DNA of 64,000 nucleotides from the NCBI GenBank assembly GCA_026210745.1, contig CP110630.1, forward strand, positions 682,001 through 746,000, in the 5' to 3' direction. The notes under the pieces are model-generated. The model saw only the letters and a program-made list of their open reading frames with translations. It did no database searches and had not been told where the DNA came from. Position 1 is the first letter of the stretch; each line of letters starts with the position of its first letter. Both the position numbers and the translations under genes were made by a program. Shown here piece after piece: positions 9,496 through 20,087 of the stretch. Source of the DNA: Exobasidium rhododendri. Lineage: Eukaryota; Basidiomycota; Exobasidiomycetes; Exobasidiales; Exobasidiaceae.

Positions 9496-10386
9496 GATGA
9501 AGAAAGCAGCTCAGTCTTTCGTTTTGCCGTTGGAAGCGTTTATCGATTTTATCGATGAGAGGAAATAGATGCGGCGTCGAATTGAGCCCGCATGAGCCTC
9601 TGCCCTTTCAGTAAAAAGAAGTGAAAAAGAGAGTCGTCTATTCGCCCTGCTAGTGTGGAAGCTAAAAAAAGTGCAAAGTGATGGTGATGGCTGCTAGATG
9701 CGGTTGGAGAGCGACGCGCGAAAGGCCTAATTCAACGCGCGCGCTTTATATTTCTTTCAATGAAAATGCAGGACTTGGCGGTGGGCCTACCCTGACGAGC
9801 AGCACTTTAAGAAGGTAAAAAAAAGGTTCCGGCCCTCCACATTGCGAGTGTCTCTTAGAGAGGCCCCCTCATTGCAAAGTCTGACGATGGGAATACCGCG
9901 CAGTCTTTCTCCGCTCAACCACTCCTTTCCCCACCCCTCCTCTGCACGATTTAGGCAGGACTAGAGGGGAGAGTGAGAGAGTAGCGAAACCTGCTCATCA
10001 TATATCGATGGTACAAAGCATTCGGCCTTGGTGAAGACATCCTTAATGTGCCACTGATTAAAGACGCTTCTGCTAGTCTGCCTGCATGAGCGACGAGGTG
10101 TGGTAGACATCATGTATTAGAGGACGGGCAACTGGCCTCTAAGAAGCGGTGACTTTCTGGCCACTGTTAGTCGTCTCACCGCCTCCAATTGCGTCTGACA
10201 CCACTTCCTTACTTCTACAGACGGTATGCCACGCTCCTGGCTATGCTGGGCTGTGTAGGGCTGAAGCTGTCAATTACATTGGCATACATAGCTAAAAAGG
10301 ATATGGGTAGGAGGTCCAGGATACTGTGCCATCTTTCCTTTCCATCCACAACTTCGCTACGACTTGACTTCTACGCCAGGCACAAG
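9496..10386. other. Divergent intergenic region between FCP1 and member E
   Basis: 891 bases with no gene seen. It must carry the promoters of both FCP1 and the plus-strand secreted gene. An open frame continues upstream of the ATG at 10387 to a TTG at 10189, but that extension has no signal peptide or similarity and is probably leader. Confidence 0.6.
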
Positions 10387-11877
10387 ATGATGCTCTTACA
10401 TGCTGCTGGTGCTTTACTAGGCTTGTATAGCCTGATTCCGTCCATTGTTGCCATTCCTGTGCGTCCCGCTTGGGAGAAAGCAGAGTATCCTCCTCTACCA
10501 GGCTCCTCTCCTGTTCATGCTCCCGCCCGATCAGCTTCACACGTCAGTCATCCTCAGGCAGGATCACAGGACTACATGAACTTTGTGAACTGGAATGAAG
10601 TTGGTTCGGATAGCGACGCCGAAGTCACCAGCAAGCTCTTTACTCCGCCCGTATCGCAGCACTCTTCACTACATCAGCAGGCTACACATGGTTATCATGG
10701 TTATGGCGAAGCACCCATCCATTATCACTATCAAGGCAATCCAATACACGAAATTCACGAGGGTCAAGGCTTTACGCATGTCGGACCACCACAACACGCT
10801 GACTATCACATGGAGGCCCCAATAAATACGTGGACTATGGACAGTAGACTTGACGAATTTCCTTTCCTGACTTCGCAAAGTATGGGTAGCCCGGCAAGAC
10901 AACCTTCTCATTCGAGTCTCGACTCATACGTACCAGGATTTGGCGACCAGGACGAACAAGCCCAAGCTGATTATGACGACCAGTTCTTTGAAAACTTTCA
11001 ATTCGACGAACTCCACTCGCTCTTGAACGAAGGCGGCAACGAACAGAGTGCGCAAACCACTACATCTCAATCAGAGGCCGGAGTTGCCAGCACATCGTCC
11101 AACCACGGTAATGTGAGTGCAACACAGCAAGAGAAAACTAAGCGAAAGTACGAACGACGCCCTCCTCAGTCCCGAACTCCAAGGCAGAGGAAGAGGAAGG
11201 CGCCTGTCGTCGAGAAGGATCAATGGCAGCGCACTCTTCAAGACAAAGAAGTCGAACAGGTCTTTGTGATCATGCAGGGTAGACTTGTAGGAGTGAATCG
11301 AACAACGGCACGACTGCACATCAACGACGTCATGTCCCTTGCCAAAGCTCGGAAGTTACTCGGCAAAAATCTACTCGTGGCTAGGCAAGTCAAAGAAGAG
11401 ATTGATCGACAACTCAGGGAAGAACCTGACGGGCCACTTCAAGACGTACCTTACATGCAACGCATAGCACTCGTCGCTAGCATTGCGCAGAAGTGGGACC
11501 TACCAAAACATGTAGTACGCCGTCGCTTGGCCAGAAACGCTTCTAAGAAAGATTGGCGCGGATTAGCATGCGGAGACGCAGAGACGGTCGAAGCCATCCT
11601 CCAGCGTATGAAACAGACTAAGGCAGTGGGTGGGGGAAGCAAGGTCTGGGATTCTGCCCTGATCGCAAGGCTTAACCGATTCTTCAAATTCAAGCAAGGT
11701 AGTAAGAACATCTACTATTACCTCAAAGGTAAAGCGGTCTCTTCCCTCCTCAAAGATTTACACAGTGAAGACCCGGACGTTTTTGCTTCGGCTGCACGAC
11801 GTTTGTACGAGTCATCTCGAAGGAAGACAAGGCTTAGTCCAAGCCCGAGCGGAAGAGAAGGAGATCATATATGGTAG
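10387..11877 (+). CDS. Secreted effector-like protein, family member E, with basic NLS-like segment
   Basis: 496 residues from the ATG at 10387, chosen because it begins a signal peptide (MMLLHAAGALLGLYSLIPSIVA) followed by IPVRPAWEKAEYP, a degenerate form of the cluster's Pro-rich mature start. The middle is His-, Gln- and Ser-rich, then acidic. Residues about 251-272 (11137-11202) are strongly basic, with KRKYERR and RQRKRK blocks resembling a bipartite nuclear localisation signal. The C-terminal region starts DQWQRTL and contains helical units like those in member B: RIALVASIAQ followed about 70 residues later by DSALIARLNR. It is the most diverged member and lacks the WTQ motif. A protein with both an export signal and an NLS-like stretch fits an effector working in a host nucleus, but that is inference. 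Confidence 0.8.
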   Translation: MMLLHAAGALLGLYSLIPSIVAIPVRPAWEKAEYPPLPGSSPVHAPARSASHVSHPQAGSQDYMNFVNWNEVGSDSDAEVTSKLFTPPVSQHSSLHQQATHGYHGYGEAPIHYHYQGNPIHEIHEGQGFTHVGPPQHADYHMEAPINTWTMDSRLDEFPFLTSQSMGSPARQPSHSSLDSYVPGFGDQDEQAQADYDDQFFENFQFDELHSLLNEGGNEQSAQTTTSQSEAGVASTSSNHGNVSATQQEKTKRKYERRPPQSRTPRQRKRKAPVVEKDQWQRTLQDKEVEQVFVIMQGRLVGVNRTTARLHINDVMSLAKARKLLGKNLLVARQVKEEIDRQLREEPDGPLQDVPYMQRIALVASIAQKWDLPKHVVRRRLARNASKKDWRGLACGDAETVEAILQRMKQTKAVGGGSKVWDSALIARLNRFFKFKQGSKNIYYYLKGKAVSSLLKDLHSEDPDVFASAARRLYESSRRKTRLSPSPSGREGDHIW

Positions 11878-12569
11878 GGAAGCTATGAATCAAGCCACCC
11901 ATTCATCCACCACCAATGAAGAGCAACTTGAAGTTGACTGTCCTACATTGGCGTGAGCGCGGCCTGGTGTGTGTGACCGCGTAATGATCGTCTTCACTGA
12001 AACGTCTGGTACAGCAATCCGGATGATGACGACCGACACTTTGACTAGCTCCATCTCTGTACTTGTGCCTCATTGTGACGATCTGACATCTCTTTCATGA
12101 TACATGCAAAGCCTTATATTCGTCCCCCTTTTTCAGAATTGCAGCTGCGCATAAACGTCTAAATATAGCCAGAAATTGTCCAAAAACTCTAAATCTTTGT
12201 CCCTGCGAAACATACTGTAGATAGAAAAGGCAGTGCTTTATCATGTTTATTTCCGTTGTTTACTTCCCTTGACGTCGCATGCAAGATAATTCATGTGCTC
12301 TGTTATTAATGTACTTCATATTCAAAATTGAGGGTTCTGAAAAGCGGCTGGTCCAACCTGATACCGCCGGACGGCACACGCTAGAACCCACTTCGACACT
12401 GCCTGCCAAGGAAAAGGAAAAACACTTTTTGCGACTTTGCTCAAGTCTATTCTTTGCAATCTTTGTCGCTTCCTTCCCCATCATCCTTGCAGTGCCTCGT
12501 AAAGATCTTGCTACCTTTCCGGCGGCGCGCAGGGTTTCTCTCTCACCTCCTCTCTAACACAAGCCGGCC
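11878..12569. other. Intergenic, AT-richer, no gene seen
   Basis: 692 bases between member E and the TMEM184-like gene. Small open frames around 12260-12560 lack introns, motifs or a plausible start context; the plus-strand segment before 12570 is probably the leader of the next gene. Confidence 0.55.
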
Positions 12570-14502
12570 ATGGTCGCTAAATGCCCAGCCGACAACACTG
12601 CGTCGAAGGAGCAAGACAATTTCTGGGATGGCGACTGGGATGCTCATAAAGTGGGATGGCTAATTTCGGGAGCGGCAGCTGCTTTGACATGCTTTCTTGC
12701 CCTGATCACGATCATCGGCCATGCAAGGAACTACAATCGCCCACTAGAGCAACGCCAGATCATCAGAGTCCTTCTTCTTGCACCAGTGTATGCAGTGGTC
12801 AGGTGAGTGGTGCTGAGTAGTAATGCATCGCTTTCTGGACTGACCAGATTTCTCCCCTATACTCATTGAACACGATCCCAGCTTCTTCTCGTATCGCTTT
12901 TTTCGTGCCAGTACCTACTACGAACTATCTGAGACTGTCTACGAAGGTGAGCTCTCTCTCTCTCTTCTCTTTCAAGATCAATCGATGTCCCGTGCGGCCA
13001 GGTCTGATACTCTCCCTCTTTCTCAGCCTTGGCCATCGCCGCATTCCTAATGCTCATGCTTCAATACATAGGCGAGAGTGTGGATGAGCAGAAGGGTGTT
13101 TTGATGCAAAAGGACAAGAAGAAATTGCCCCTGCCCTTTTGCTGCGTGAGGTAAGTTGCGCTGCGAAATTATCGTGACACAAGACACTGAGTCGTCCTCT
13201 CCTGTTTCTTCTTACTTGCAGATACAGGCCAAGTAAGCCCTACTTTCTGGTCCTACTGAAGTGGTCGGTCATTCAATATGTCATCATCAGACCGGCTGTG
13301 ACCATCGCAGGCATCGTCACTGAATATTACGAGGTCTACTGCCAGTCCACGTTGAGCTACAAGTACGCCTACGTCTATCTCCTGGGGATCGACGCTGTCA
13401 GCATCACAATCGCGCTGTATGGCCTGATCGTCCTCTATGTGCTGATCAAGGACAACTTGCAAGGAAGGAAGCCGCTTGCCAAGTTCTTGACGATAAAGCT
13501 TGTCGTCTTCTTTGTCTTTTACCAGGGATTTGTATTTGACATTCTGGCAGATCGAGGCGTGATCAAAGCAACAGAGTACTGGGTGAGTGTTCATGTCTGA
13601 ATCAGAGGTGGCTACGACATTCACTGACAAATCGCTCTTGGCGCCTGCTCACACAGACGACGGCCAACATCTCCGACGGTCTTTCAGCACTTTGCGTCTC
13701 CATCGAAATGATCTTGATCGCCGGCTTGCAGATGTGGGCGTTCAATTGGGGAGAATACCGCATCGACAGAGTCAGGAATCCGAGAGGAAAAGCGAATGAA
13801 AACGGCAAGACAGGCATCTTCCGATCACTCCTGCATGCTTTGAACTTCTCCGACTACTTTGTTGAACTGTGGTATGAGCTCAAATTCTTATTTGACCGGA
13901 TCAGGGCAAAAGAGTATACAAGAGCAGATGAAAGGGTCGGTAAATTCGACATCGTCGGGGCCTTCAATGGAAACGAAGCGGAGGACAGTATTGTTGGAAA
14001 TGGTGGTGGTGGAAATCAAGGCTACGACTACAACAGAACATTGGCTGCACCACTTGAATTGACCAGGAACAAAAACTCAATGGAGATGCGGCAATCTAAC
14101 GGCCAGGAAGAGATGAGATCGGCCAGAGTCGATGCAAGCTCAGGCGATTATTATGAGACGATGCAGAGCAGACAAGGTCTCTTGGCTGCGGGTGTCTCCC
14201 CTGCTCGATATCCGTCGCAGGAAGTGGGACACAACAACGAACAGGCAAATTACCAGCGAGGCTATCAGCCACCGGGCCAAATCCAAGCATCATCCTACTA
14301 CCAGGCTCCAGCGTTCAACAACATTGCGGACTCAAGCCACCGTCAAGCACACCCTAGCCAGCCAGACATGTATGCGAACAACGCTGGGTTCCCTAATCCA
14401 CATCATGACCCGGCACAACAGCAACAACACAGTGCCGGGCTCGGATCGACTGCGCAGACCAGAGAAGAGAGGCCGGGTAGCTGGGAACCACAGGCACTCT
14501 AA
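12570..14502 (+). CDS. TMEM184 / organic solute transporter alpha family membrane protein (DUF300)
   Basis: Five exons: 12570-12802, 12882-12946, 13027-13150, 13222-13582 and 13657-14502, total 542 residues. Seven hydrophobic segments are visible, starting WLISGAAAALTCFLAL after a short cytosolic head. Family landmarks include HARNYNRPLEQRQIIRVLL, the LAPVYAV segment, LMLMLQYIGE, the FCCVRYRP loop and KLVVFFVFYQG, followed by FDILADRGVI. The domain ends near residue 300. The remaining C-terminal part is hydrophilic, rich in Gln, Asn, Tyr and Pro, and probably cytosolic and disordered. Family members (human TMEM184, plant LAZ1, OST-alpha) sit in endomembrane or vacuolar membranes; the substrate in fungi is not established. 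The family call is firm, the exact role unknown. Confidence 0.9.
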
Positions 14503-15581
14503 ATACACATTGCACCCCCCATACGTCCCCACTCGCTCGGATTGCCCTTTCCCTACTTCATCTGTATCACCAACACCTTTGCCCTCGCACACCCATCGCT
14601 ACTGTCCTGCATTCATGCCCCTACAAAGTATCTTCACCCCACACAAACACTTCATTATAATAGTCCTCCGAGTTTTAGTCGAATGCAAAGTCGCATGCTA
14701 CCCTTACTTAGCTTTCCCCTGATCATAGCACAGTACGAGTAAGATTACTTTGTTCCTGCCTGCTGTTCTTTTCGACAAGGGAGCGAAAACTCAGAAAAAG
14801 TCGTCTCGCTAGTTTCGAGGGAGTCGTGAGAATGAGAAATTGCTTCCAAAGAATCTTTCTCGTAAATAGACCAAACGCGATGGTAGGGGCAATTACATTT
14901 CTATATTTTACTTTTGCAAACTTCACTTATGCTAATTGAATTCCGCGCCGATCTGTGCTTCAGACGTGTGTTGCTACACTATCGACGCGTCTAACGGTCA
15001 ACATACAGTACATACTAAGAATAGAGTGGAGAACGGTCTTTCTTTATTCCTCCTCCTGCACACCCTGCATAAATGGTTAACTTTTCCCCAGCTGCTACTG
15101 TACTTGCTTTCCTGCAGGCCGAACCTTTCAATTGTGCAATAGCAGCCCTACAATCGCTCGAAGAAGGAGGAAGAGAAGAAATGTGATGATGGTCTTTGTT
15201 GCCAGCCCGGCACAGGACTGGGGCGATGAACCCTCGAGGAGAACTCGGCATTTGCACGTCTATTGATGCCTCCCCCCTCTCCTCTTTCCCCTCTCTCGCT
15301 GATTGCTTTGTTTCACCTCCATCACTCTCCTGCTCCTCTGTCTATCACTTTAGCGTCTCATCCAAGTCTTGTTTTTCTGTCTTTCTCTTCACCCCCTTTC
15401 GTTGTCTCTCTGTTCACTTCTCCTCATCCCCCGTTCACAGCAACACAGAACAAGCAAACAGTCATTACTCGACCCGCTCTCGTCCTTCAAAAAGGTCACC
15501 ATCCGACGTTGATCCGACCATTTTGACAAGTACCTCTCCAGCACTCAACCTCCTGATACGCATCGACCTCTACGCATCACA
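14503..15581. other. Intergenic with long pyrimidine-rich leader before the beta-barrel gene
   Basis: 1079 bases. Positions about 15260-15440 are strongly C/T-rich on the plus strand, as in many fungal core promoters and leaders, and lead into the gene at 15582. Open frames in this stretch are low-complexity Ser/Pro translations of that tract and are not counted as genes. Confidence 0.6.
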
Positions 15582-16725
15582 ATGAAATTCTCCACCACCT
15601 CACTTCTGTCTGTCGCATTTGCAACGGAGGCCTTCCTGTGCGCCTCTGCGTCTAGCTCACCCGTGTCACCTGCGCCTCGACGTCAAAATGGTTCCGTGCG
15701 TCGCTTCAAGAGTGTCGCCACCGAGATGTCAAGGAGGGAGAATACGGACTCTCGGGATCTAGCGAAAAGAGACTCACACTCTGGCACAGCAACATGGTAC
15801 GGCGCTGGGGTATCGGAAGGGTGCGTTTATGAAAGAAAAGACAAACAGACGAAGAGGTGTCCGTCTGCTAATGTTTCATCATCCTTAAACCACAGTGCTT
15901 GCGGCGTGTACAGCTCCTACACGGAAAACGTTGTCGCTCTCAACATCGACCTATGTATGTCCTGTGATATACAAGACATCTCGTGACGATGCGGCTGCTC
16001 ACCGATCTCTGCACTTCTCCCTCTCTCCTTGCAGATGGAGATGACAACGTCATCTCTCCATGGTGCGGGAAGACCGTGGTGATCACAAATGGCGCGATAA
16101 CAGAAACGGCGACCATAGTTGACTGCTGCCCAACGTGTCCTGGTGATGGAGATTTGGATATGAGCACAACGCTGTTCCAGGAATTCGGCCACCCTTTGTC
16201 GCAAGGAACTTTCCCAATCACTTGGACCCTTCAAGGAGAGGACCCGACCAACACCACCACTTCATCCACCGTGCTCAGCAACCCAAGCAGCCCGAGCAGC
16301 ATCGGCATCGTCAGTATCAGCAGCAGCAGCAGCAGCGTTGCCGTCTCCACCATCGCAGTCACACAGACCGTCGTGCCCACTGTCACCCTTGCTGTGAGTA
16401 TGCTACGTGCGACTGTATCTACTTATGCCCCTCTCATGTGCTGACTGTGTGTTCATTGCCCTTATAGCCGGTCGTTGCAATACAATCGACACATACCATC
16501 TTCTCCACCGTCACACTCTCCTCCTCCGTCACTCCACTTGCAACTGCCTCAAGCTCTACCACAGCCCGTAATGCTACTGTTACTGTGCCAGCTCTCCGAG
16601 TCAATGTGACCGCCAGCACAACTTCAACATCAGCCACCTCCACCGGACCAGCCCAGAATCTTGCCGGTCTGAGCAATCTGGTGACAGGCATGTTCAATCT
16701 CGCCAATGCCATGCAGAAGCAGTGA
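15582..16725 (+). CDS. Secreted RlpA-like double-psi beta-barrel (barwin/expansin-like) protein
   Basis: Four exons: 15582-15820, 15896-15954, 16035-16393 and 16468-16725, total 304 residues. Signal peptide 1-23, then a propeptide ending at LAKR (a Kex2-type dibasic site, about residue 65). The double-psi beta-barrel domain follows (about 68-165): SGTATWYGAG, then ACGVYSS, NVVALN, CGKTVVI, VDCCPTCPGDGDLDMS and LFQEFG. The His/Asp pattern GDLDMS is the usual signature of fungal DPBB proteins. The C-terminal 140 residues are Ser/Thr/Val-rich, likely O-mannosylated, and include a CAG-type codon run. Such proteins are secreted to the wall or apoplast. No cellulose-binding domain is seen, so it is not a full expansin, and its activity is unknown. 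Confidence 0.85.
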
Positions 16726-17154
16726 AGCGTGTCTCTCTTATCAGAAGAAACAACGTAGAATCATTTGTCATTTGTTCAGATCGGTGTCGGCAGGTTTTTG
16801 CCAGACCCTTGTACAATATACCCACTCTCTGTAATGCTTGCCAATGTACTGCTGCTGCTGCTGCTACTGCCGCGTTATATTGATACCCTACCATCGTAGT
16901 GTCGCACTTCCATTCTGCCTTCGATAAGGACTATCGGACATCCCCACCAGCGATGAACCTATAGATTAGACTTTTGTTTCCTTCGTCAAATCAGATGCCG
17001 GTATGCAGTGCAGGTGTCGTCGACACGGTCCCTTTTCGTCTGCAGCTGCAATAAGGAGCACACAATTAGAAATACTATACAGTATGGCGGAGGGGGCTAC
17101 AAAGACCACGCGACGTTAATTTGATCTCTCTGATCTTTTGCGGCGCGATTGATT

Positions 17155-17163
17155 ATCAGATAG
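17155..17163 (+). promoter_or_regulatory. Putative iron-responsive GATA factor site (ATCAGATAG)
   Basis: ATCAGATAG fits eight of nine positions of ATCWGATAA, the site bound by the fungal iron GATA repressors (Urbs1/SreA/Sre1). It lies about 380 bases upstream of the HapX start. Repression of hapX by these factors in high iron is established in other fungi; use of this particular site is inferred. Confidence 0.5.
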
Positions 17164-17236
17164 GAAAAAAGAGGCCAGTGTCCACTATGAAGTCGATGAA
17201 ACAAATCGGTCCTGCCAAGGATTGCGTGGGCACTGC

Positions 17237-17241
17237 CCAAT
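17237..17241 (+). promoter_or_regulatory. CCAAT box upstream of HapX
   Basis: CCAAT about 300 bases before the HapX ATG. HapX acts with the CCAAT-binding complex, so an autoregulatory role is possible. A five-base motif is weak evidence by itself. Confidence 0.3.
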
Positions 17242-17540
17242 GAAATCCGTATACGCACCAATCACCCTCTCTCTCTCTTCTACCCGGACTACATCACTTT
17301 CCTCCATCTCTATCGTATTTTCGCTGATCTCGACCTGCAGGGCCTGATCATTGTTCCGTTGAGGACAGTAAATCAAGAGTGGCTACAAAGACTGCGGTCT
17401 TCACAAGAAGGAGACGGAGGAGGAGCACACCCATCTGCTACGCATCCTGTGCTCTGCTGCATCACTGGGCACTCGAGCTCATACACCTTTGCCGCCGACA
17501 TCTATCGAACAAAACTTCACTCAAAAGCTAGTCATACGTC

Positions 17541-19900
17541 ATGTCGGCGCAGATCGCAATTGCGCCGAGGACCGCTAGGCCGATTGCACCGAGCAGCAAT
17601 GCCTCCTCCTCTCGAGCGTCGAATGGCGCTCAGATCGCTCCACAGACGCAACGAGCACATGCTCGACCCTTGCGACCTTTGCTTGCCAGCGGCTCCAAGG
17701 ATAAAGCCAGACCTCAACCCGTAGCACTGGCCCCTGCTGTTGATACACATGCAGGCAAGGCGAGGGCCCCTGTCATTGCACCTTCTCCGACGACGTCAAT
17801 CTTCCGAGCACAGCCTGCTCTTGAGTACAAGGGCGGAGCAGCACCCACGGCTCCAATGATGATCAGAGAGGGCAGCAGTAGCGCTAGTCTGGACAGTATG
17901 AGTAGCAGCAACGAAAGCAGCTCCAGTCGTCAGGTCTCCGAGTCACCCGTAGATGCGGACGGGCAGGGGCAGCCTACAGTGCAACCCAAGGGCGATTGGG
18001 TCCTTCCTGCGAGAGCGAAACCAGGTCGCAAGCCGAGCGAGACAGAGCCACCCACAGTGAGTTGCAGAAGGTGTCTCATCGCCTCTATCTGGAATGAGGA
18101 GACTGACATCTGCCCTCTGTACTTACTCACTTGCTTGTCTGACACTAGAAACGCAAAGCCCAAAACCGCGCCTCTCAAAGAGCATTCAGAGAGCGAAAGC
18201 AGAGCTACGTTGCTACACTGGAGGAGAAGATTGATGAATTCGATAGAAGGGGTGTCGAGGTGTCGATCGAACTTCAAAAGGTGGCAAGGAGACTGAAAGA
18301 GGAGAATACCGTTCTACAACGAGAGAATCAGAAGCTTGTCGCAAGGTTGCAGGGTCTGGAAAAGGATGCTTCATTGTGTCGGTGTAAGGAGGGAAGAGAG
18401 GCGACAGAGAACAGCACCGTCCATCAGGTTTCTAATTTGAATGTGCAAGATACGGCGGGCAGCAGGAAGAAGAAGGTTGCGTTGCGTACAGACGAGCCTG
18501 ACGATGCAGCGCCATCGAGTGTCCGTCTTTGGAACACAGCAGCAGCAGCAGCGCGGGATGGCAGTCCAAGTATCGCCAGCATGAATCGAGATTGCGGGTT
18601 CTGCACCGACCAGAGTCCTTGTCTCTGTAATGGAGAAGCGATTCTCGACTTGACTAGCGATGACGAACTCAACACGACGGTGACGCCGACGACAGATATG
18701 AAGCAGGAAAAAGGAGGAGAGAAAGATGGATCGCTTGTGTCGTCCACTGTCGCCACTGCTCCCTCGAAAGCTACAGGCAGACTGTGGTACACTGTCTCGA
18801 GCATGGGTCCACCTCCAACTCCACCCGTACAGATCTGTCCGACGAGCAACGAACGCAGGGCACGATTCCCTTTCCGACTTGGCAGTTCCTCCAACATCCT
18901 GCCACCTCTGCAAATAACTTCTCGCGGTCAGCCGAAGCTGTGGCCTGTCTACTCGCCCCTTCAACAGACCTTCAGCAAGGATCACAGTCGCATGTCTAGT
19001 CAGGAAAAGGATGCCGTGCCGATATACAGACTGAAGAGGACAGGTGCGACAGGCGACAACAGTACAGCGGCAAATGCTGTCTGCTCGGGAGATCCTTCCC
19101 AGTGCAATGCTTGCTCGACAGATCCTGCTTTGGCCGCCTTTTGCAGAGCAGTTGCGAGCCATCTGTCCCCCCACAGAGACGGGCAAGCTGCCACACCCGC
19201 CATCTTCGACGCCGGCAATGCAATACCCCTGCGACACAACAGAAAGAGAAGCCACAGCAAATCGTTCGTCGACGAATCTCTCCTCCTCAAGTCCTCTTCT
19301 CAGAGCAGTGCCGCTGCCTCTGTCCCTAGAAGAGCGCTGCCAGGCATCGATCTATACACCAACGAACGTCTGGGCAGTGGTGTCGTTCAGAAGGCGTCGT
19401 CTTTTTCTTATTCCCCTGCTGCTGCTTCGACCTCCGAATTGCAAAGCATCCCCGAGGCGTGGAAGAGGATCAAGCAGCACCCTTCCTTTCCAAAGTGGCA
19501 AGGCGGCTTGGACATGCTGGCAGATGTGGTATCAAAACGATCAGAAGAGGGTGGAGAACTTTCTCCGTCGAGCACGATGCCTTCTCCAGTGGACATCGAA
19601 AGGCGGCCTTCTGTGGCCATGAAGCTACATCGCAAAAGCTACGACCGGAGCAGTGTCGTCGGGGAATCAACGTCAAGGGAACCATATCAAGGCGCAATGC
19701 CTGCTGGTACTTCTACTTCCCGCACAACTGATGACGCGACATGCTCAGAAGACAGAGAAGGCAAGAGGCGGCGACTGTACGTCGAAAGGCAGAGTGTCGA
19801 AGAGGCTCTCGCTTTGTTAGACCGCGGCTGCAAGACAACAGCACAGCAGACCAAGGAGTCGAGTTCAAGCTGCGTCTGCCCTCTCAATCGATCCATCTGA
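17541..19900 (+). CDS. hapX: Iron-regulatory bZIP transcription factor HapX
   Basis: Two exons, 17541-18056 and 18149-19900, 755 residues. Residues 152-172 hold the Hap4-like CCAAT-complex binding box (DWVLPARAKPGRKPS) directly joined to the bZIP basic region (KRKAQNRASQRAFRERK, 173-189) and a heptad-type coiled coil to about residue 235. Two cysteine-rich regions typical of HapX follow: CGFCTDQSPCLC (about 321-332) and CSGDPSQCNACS with a further Cys (about 484-504). A third Cys group sits at the C-terminus (CVC). In other fungi HapX represses iron-using pathways when iron is scarce and activates iron storage when it is abundant; the Cys regions sense Fe-S status. The intron falls exactly between the Hap4-like box and the basic region. 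The upstream region carries a GATA-type site. Confidence 0.93.
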
Positions 19901-20087
19901 CTTACCTTGCTCGTACTCTATATGATAGACTCAGCCTCCCCTCCCCCCACGCTCTTCAGTGAATCGTCTTTTTTTGATGTATGTACTCTACATATGCAAT
20001 GCTGATGATTAGTATGATTATCGTAGATCACGGATACACAGACTCGGATGGAGGGAAGTAACGTGTCTTTCGTATCATCGATCACTG

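Larger units (their letters stand above)
16726..17540. other. HapX upstream region with GATA-type and CCAAT elements
   Basis: 815 bases without a gene. It contains GATAAG at 16923-16928 with an inverted GATAG close by (16931-16935), a long-form GATA site at 17155-17163 and a CCAAT box at 17237-17241, all upstream of the iron regulator. Confidence 0.55.

Noticed and set aside
10189-10386. N-terminal extension of member E
   Set aside because: It starts at TTG and would bury the signal peptide that begins at 10387.
18371-19255. 294-codon open frame antisense to HapX
   Set aside because: It mirrors the HapX exon, has no start context or motif, and the sense frame carries clear HapX domains.
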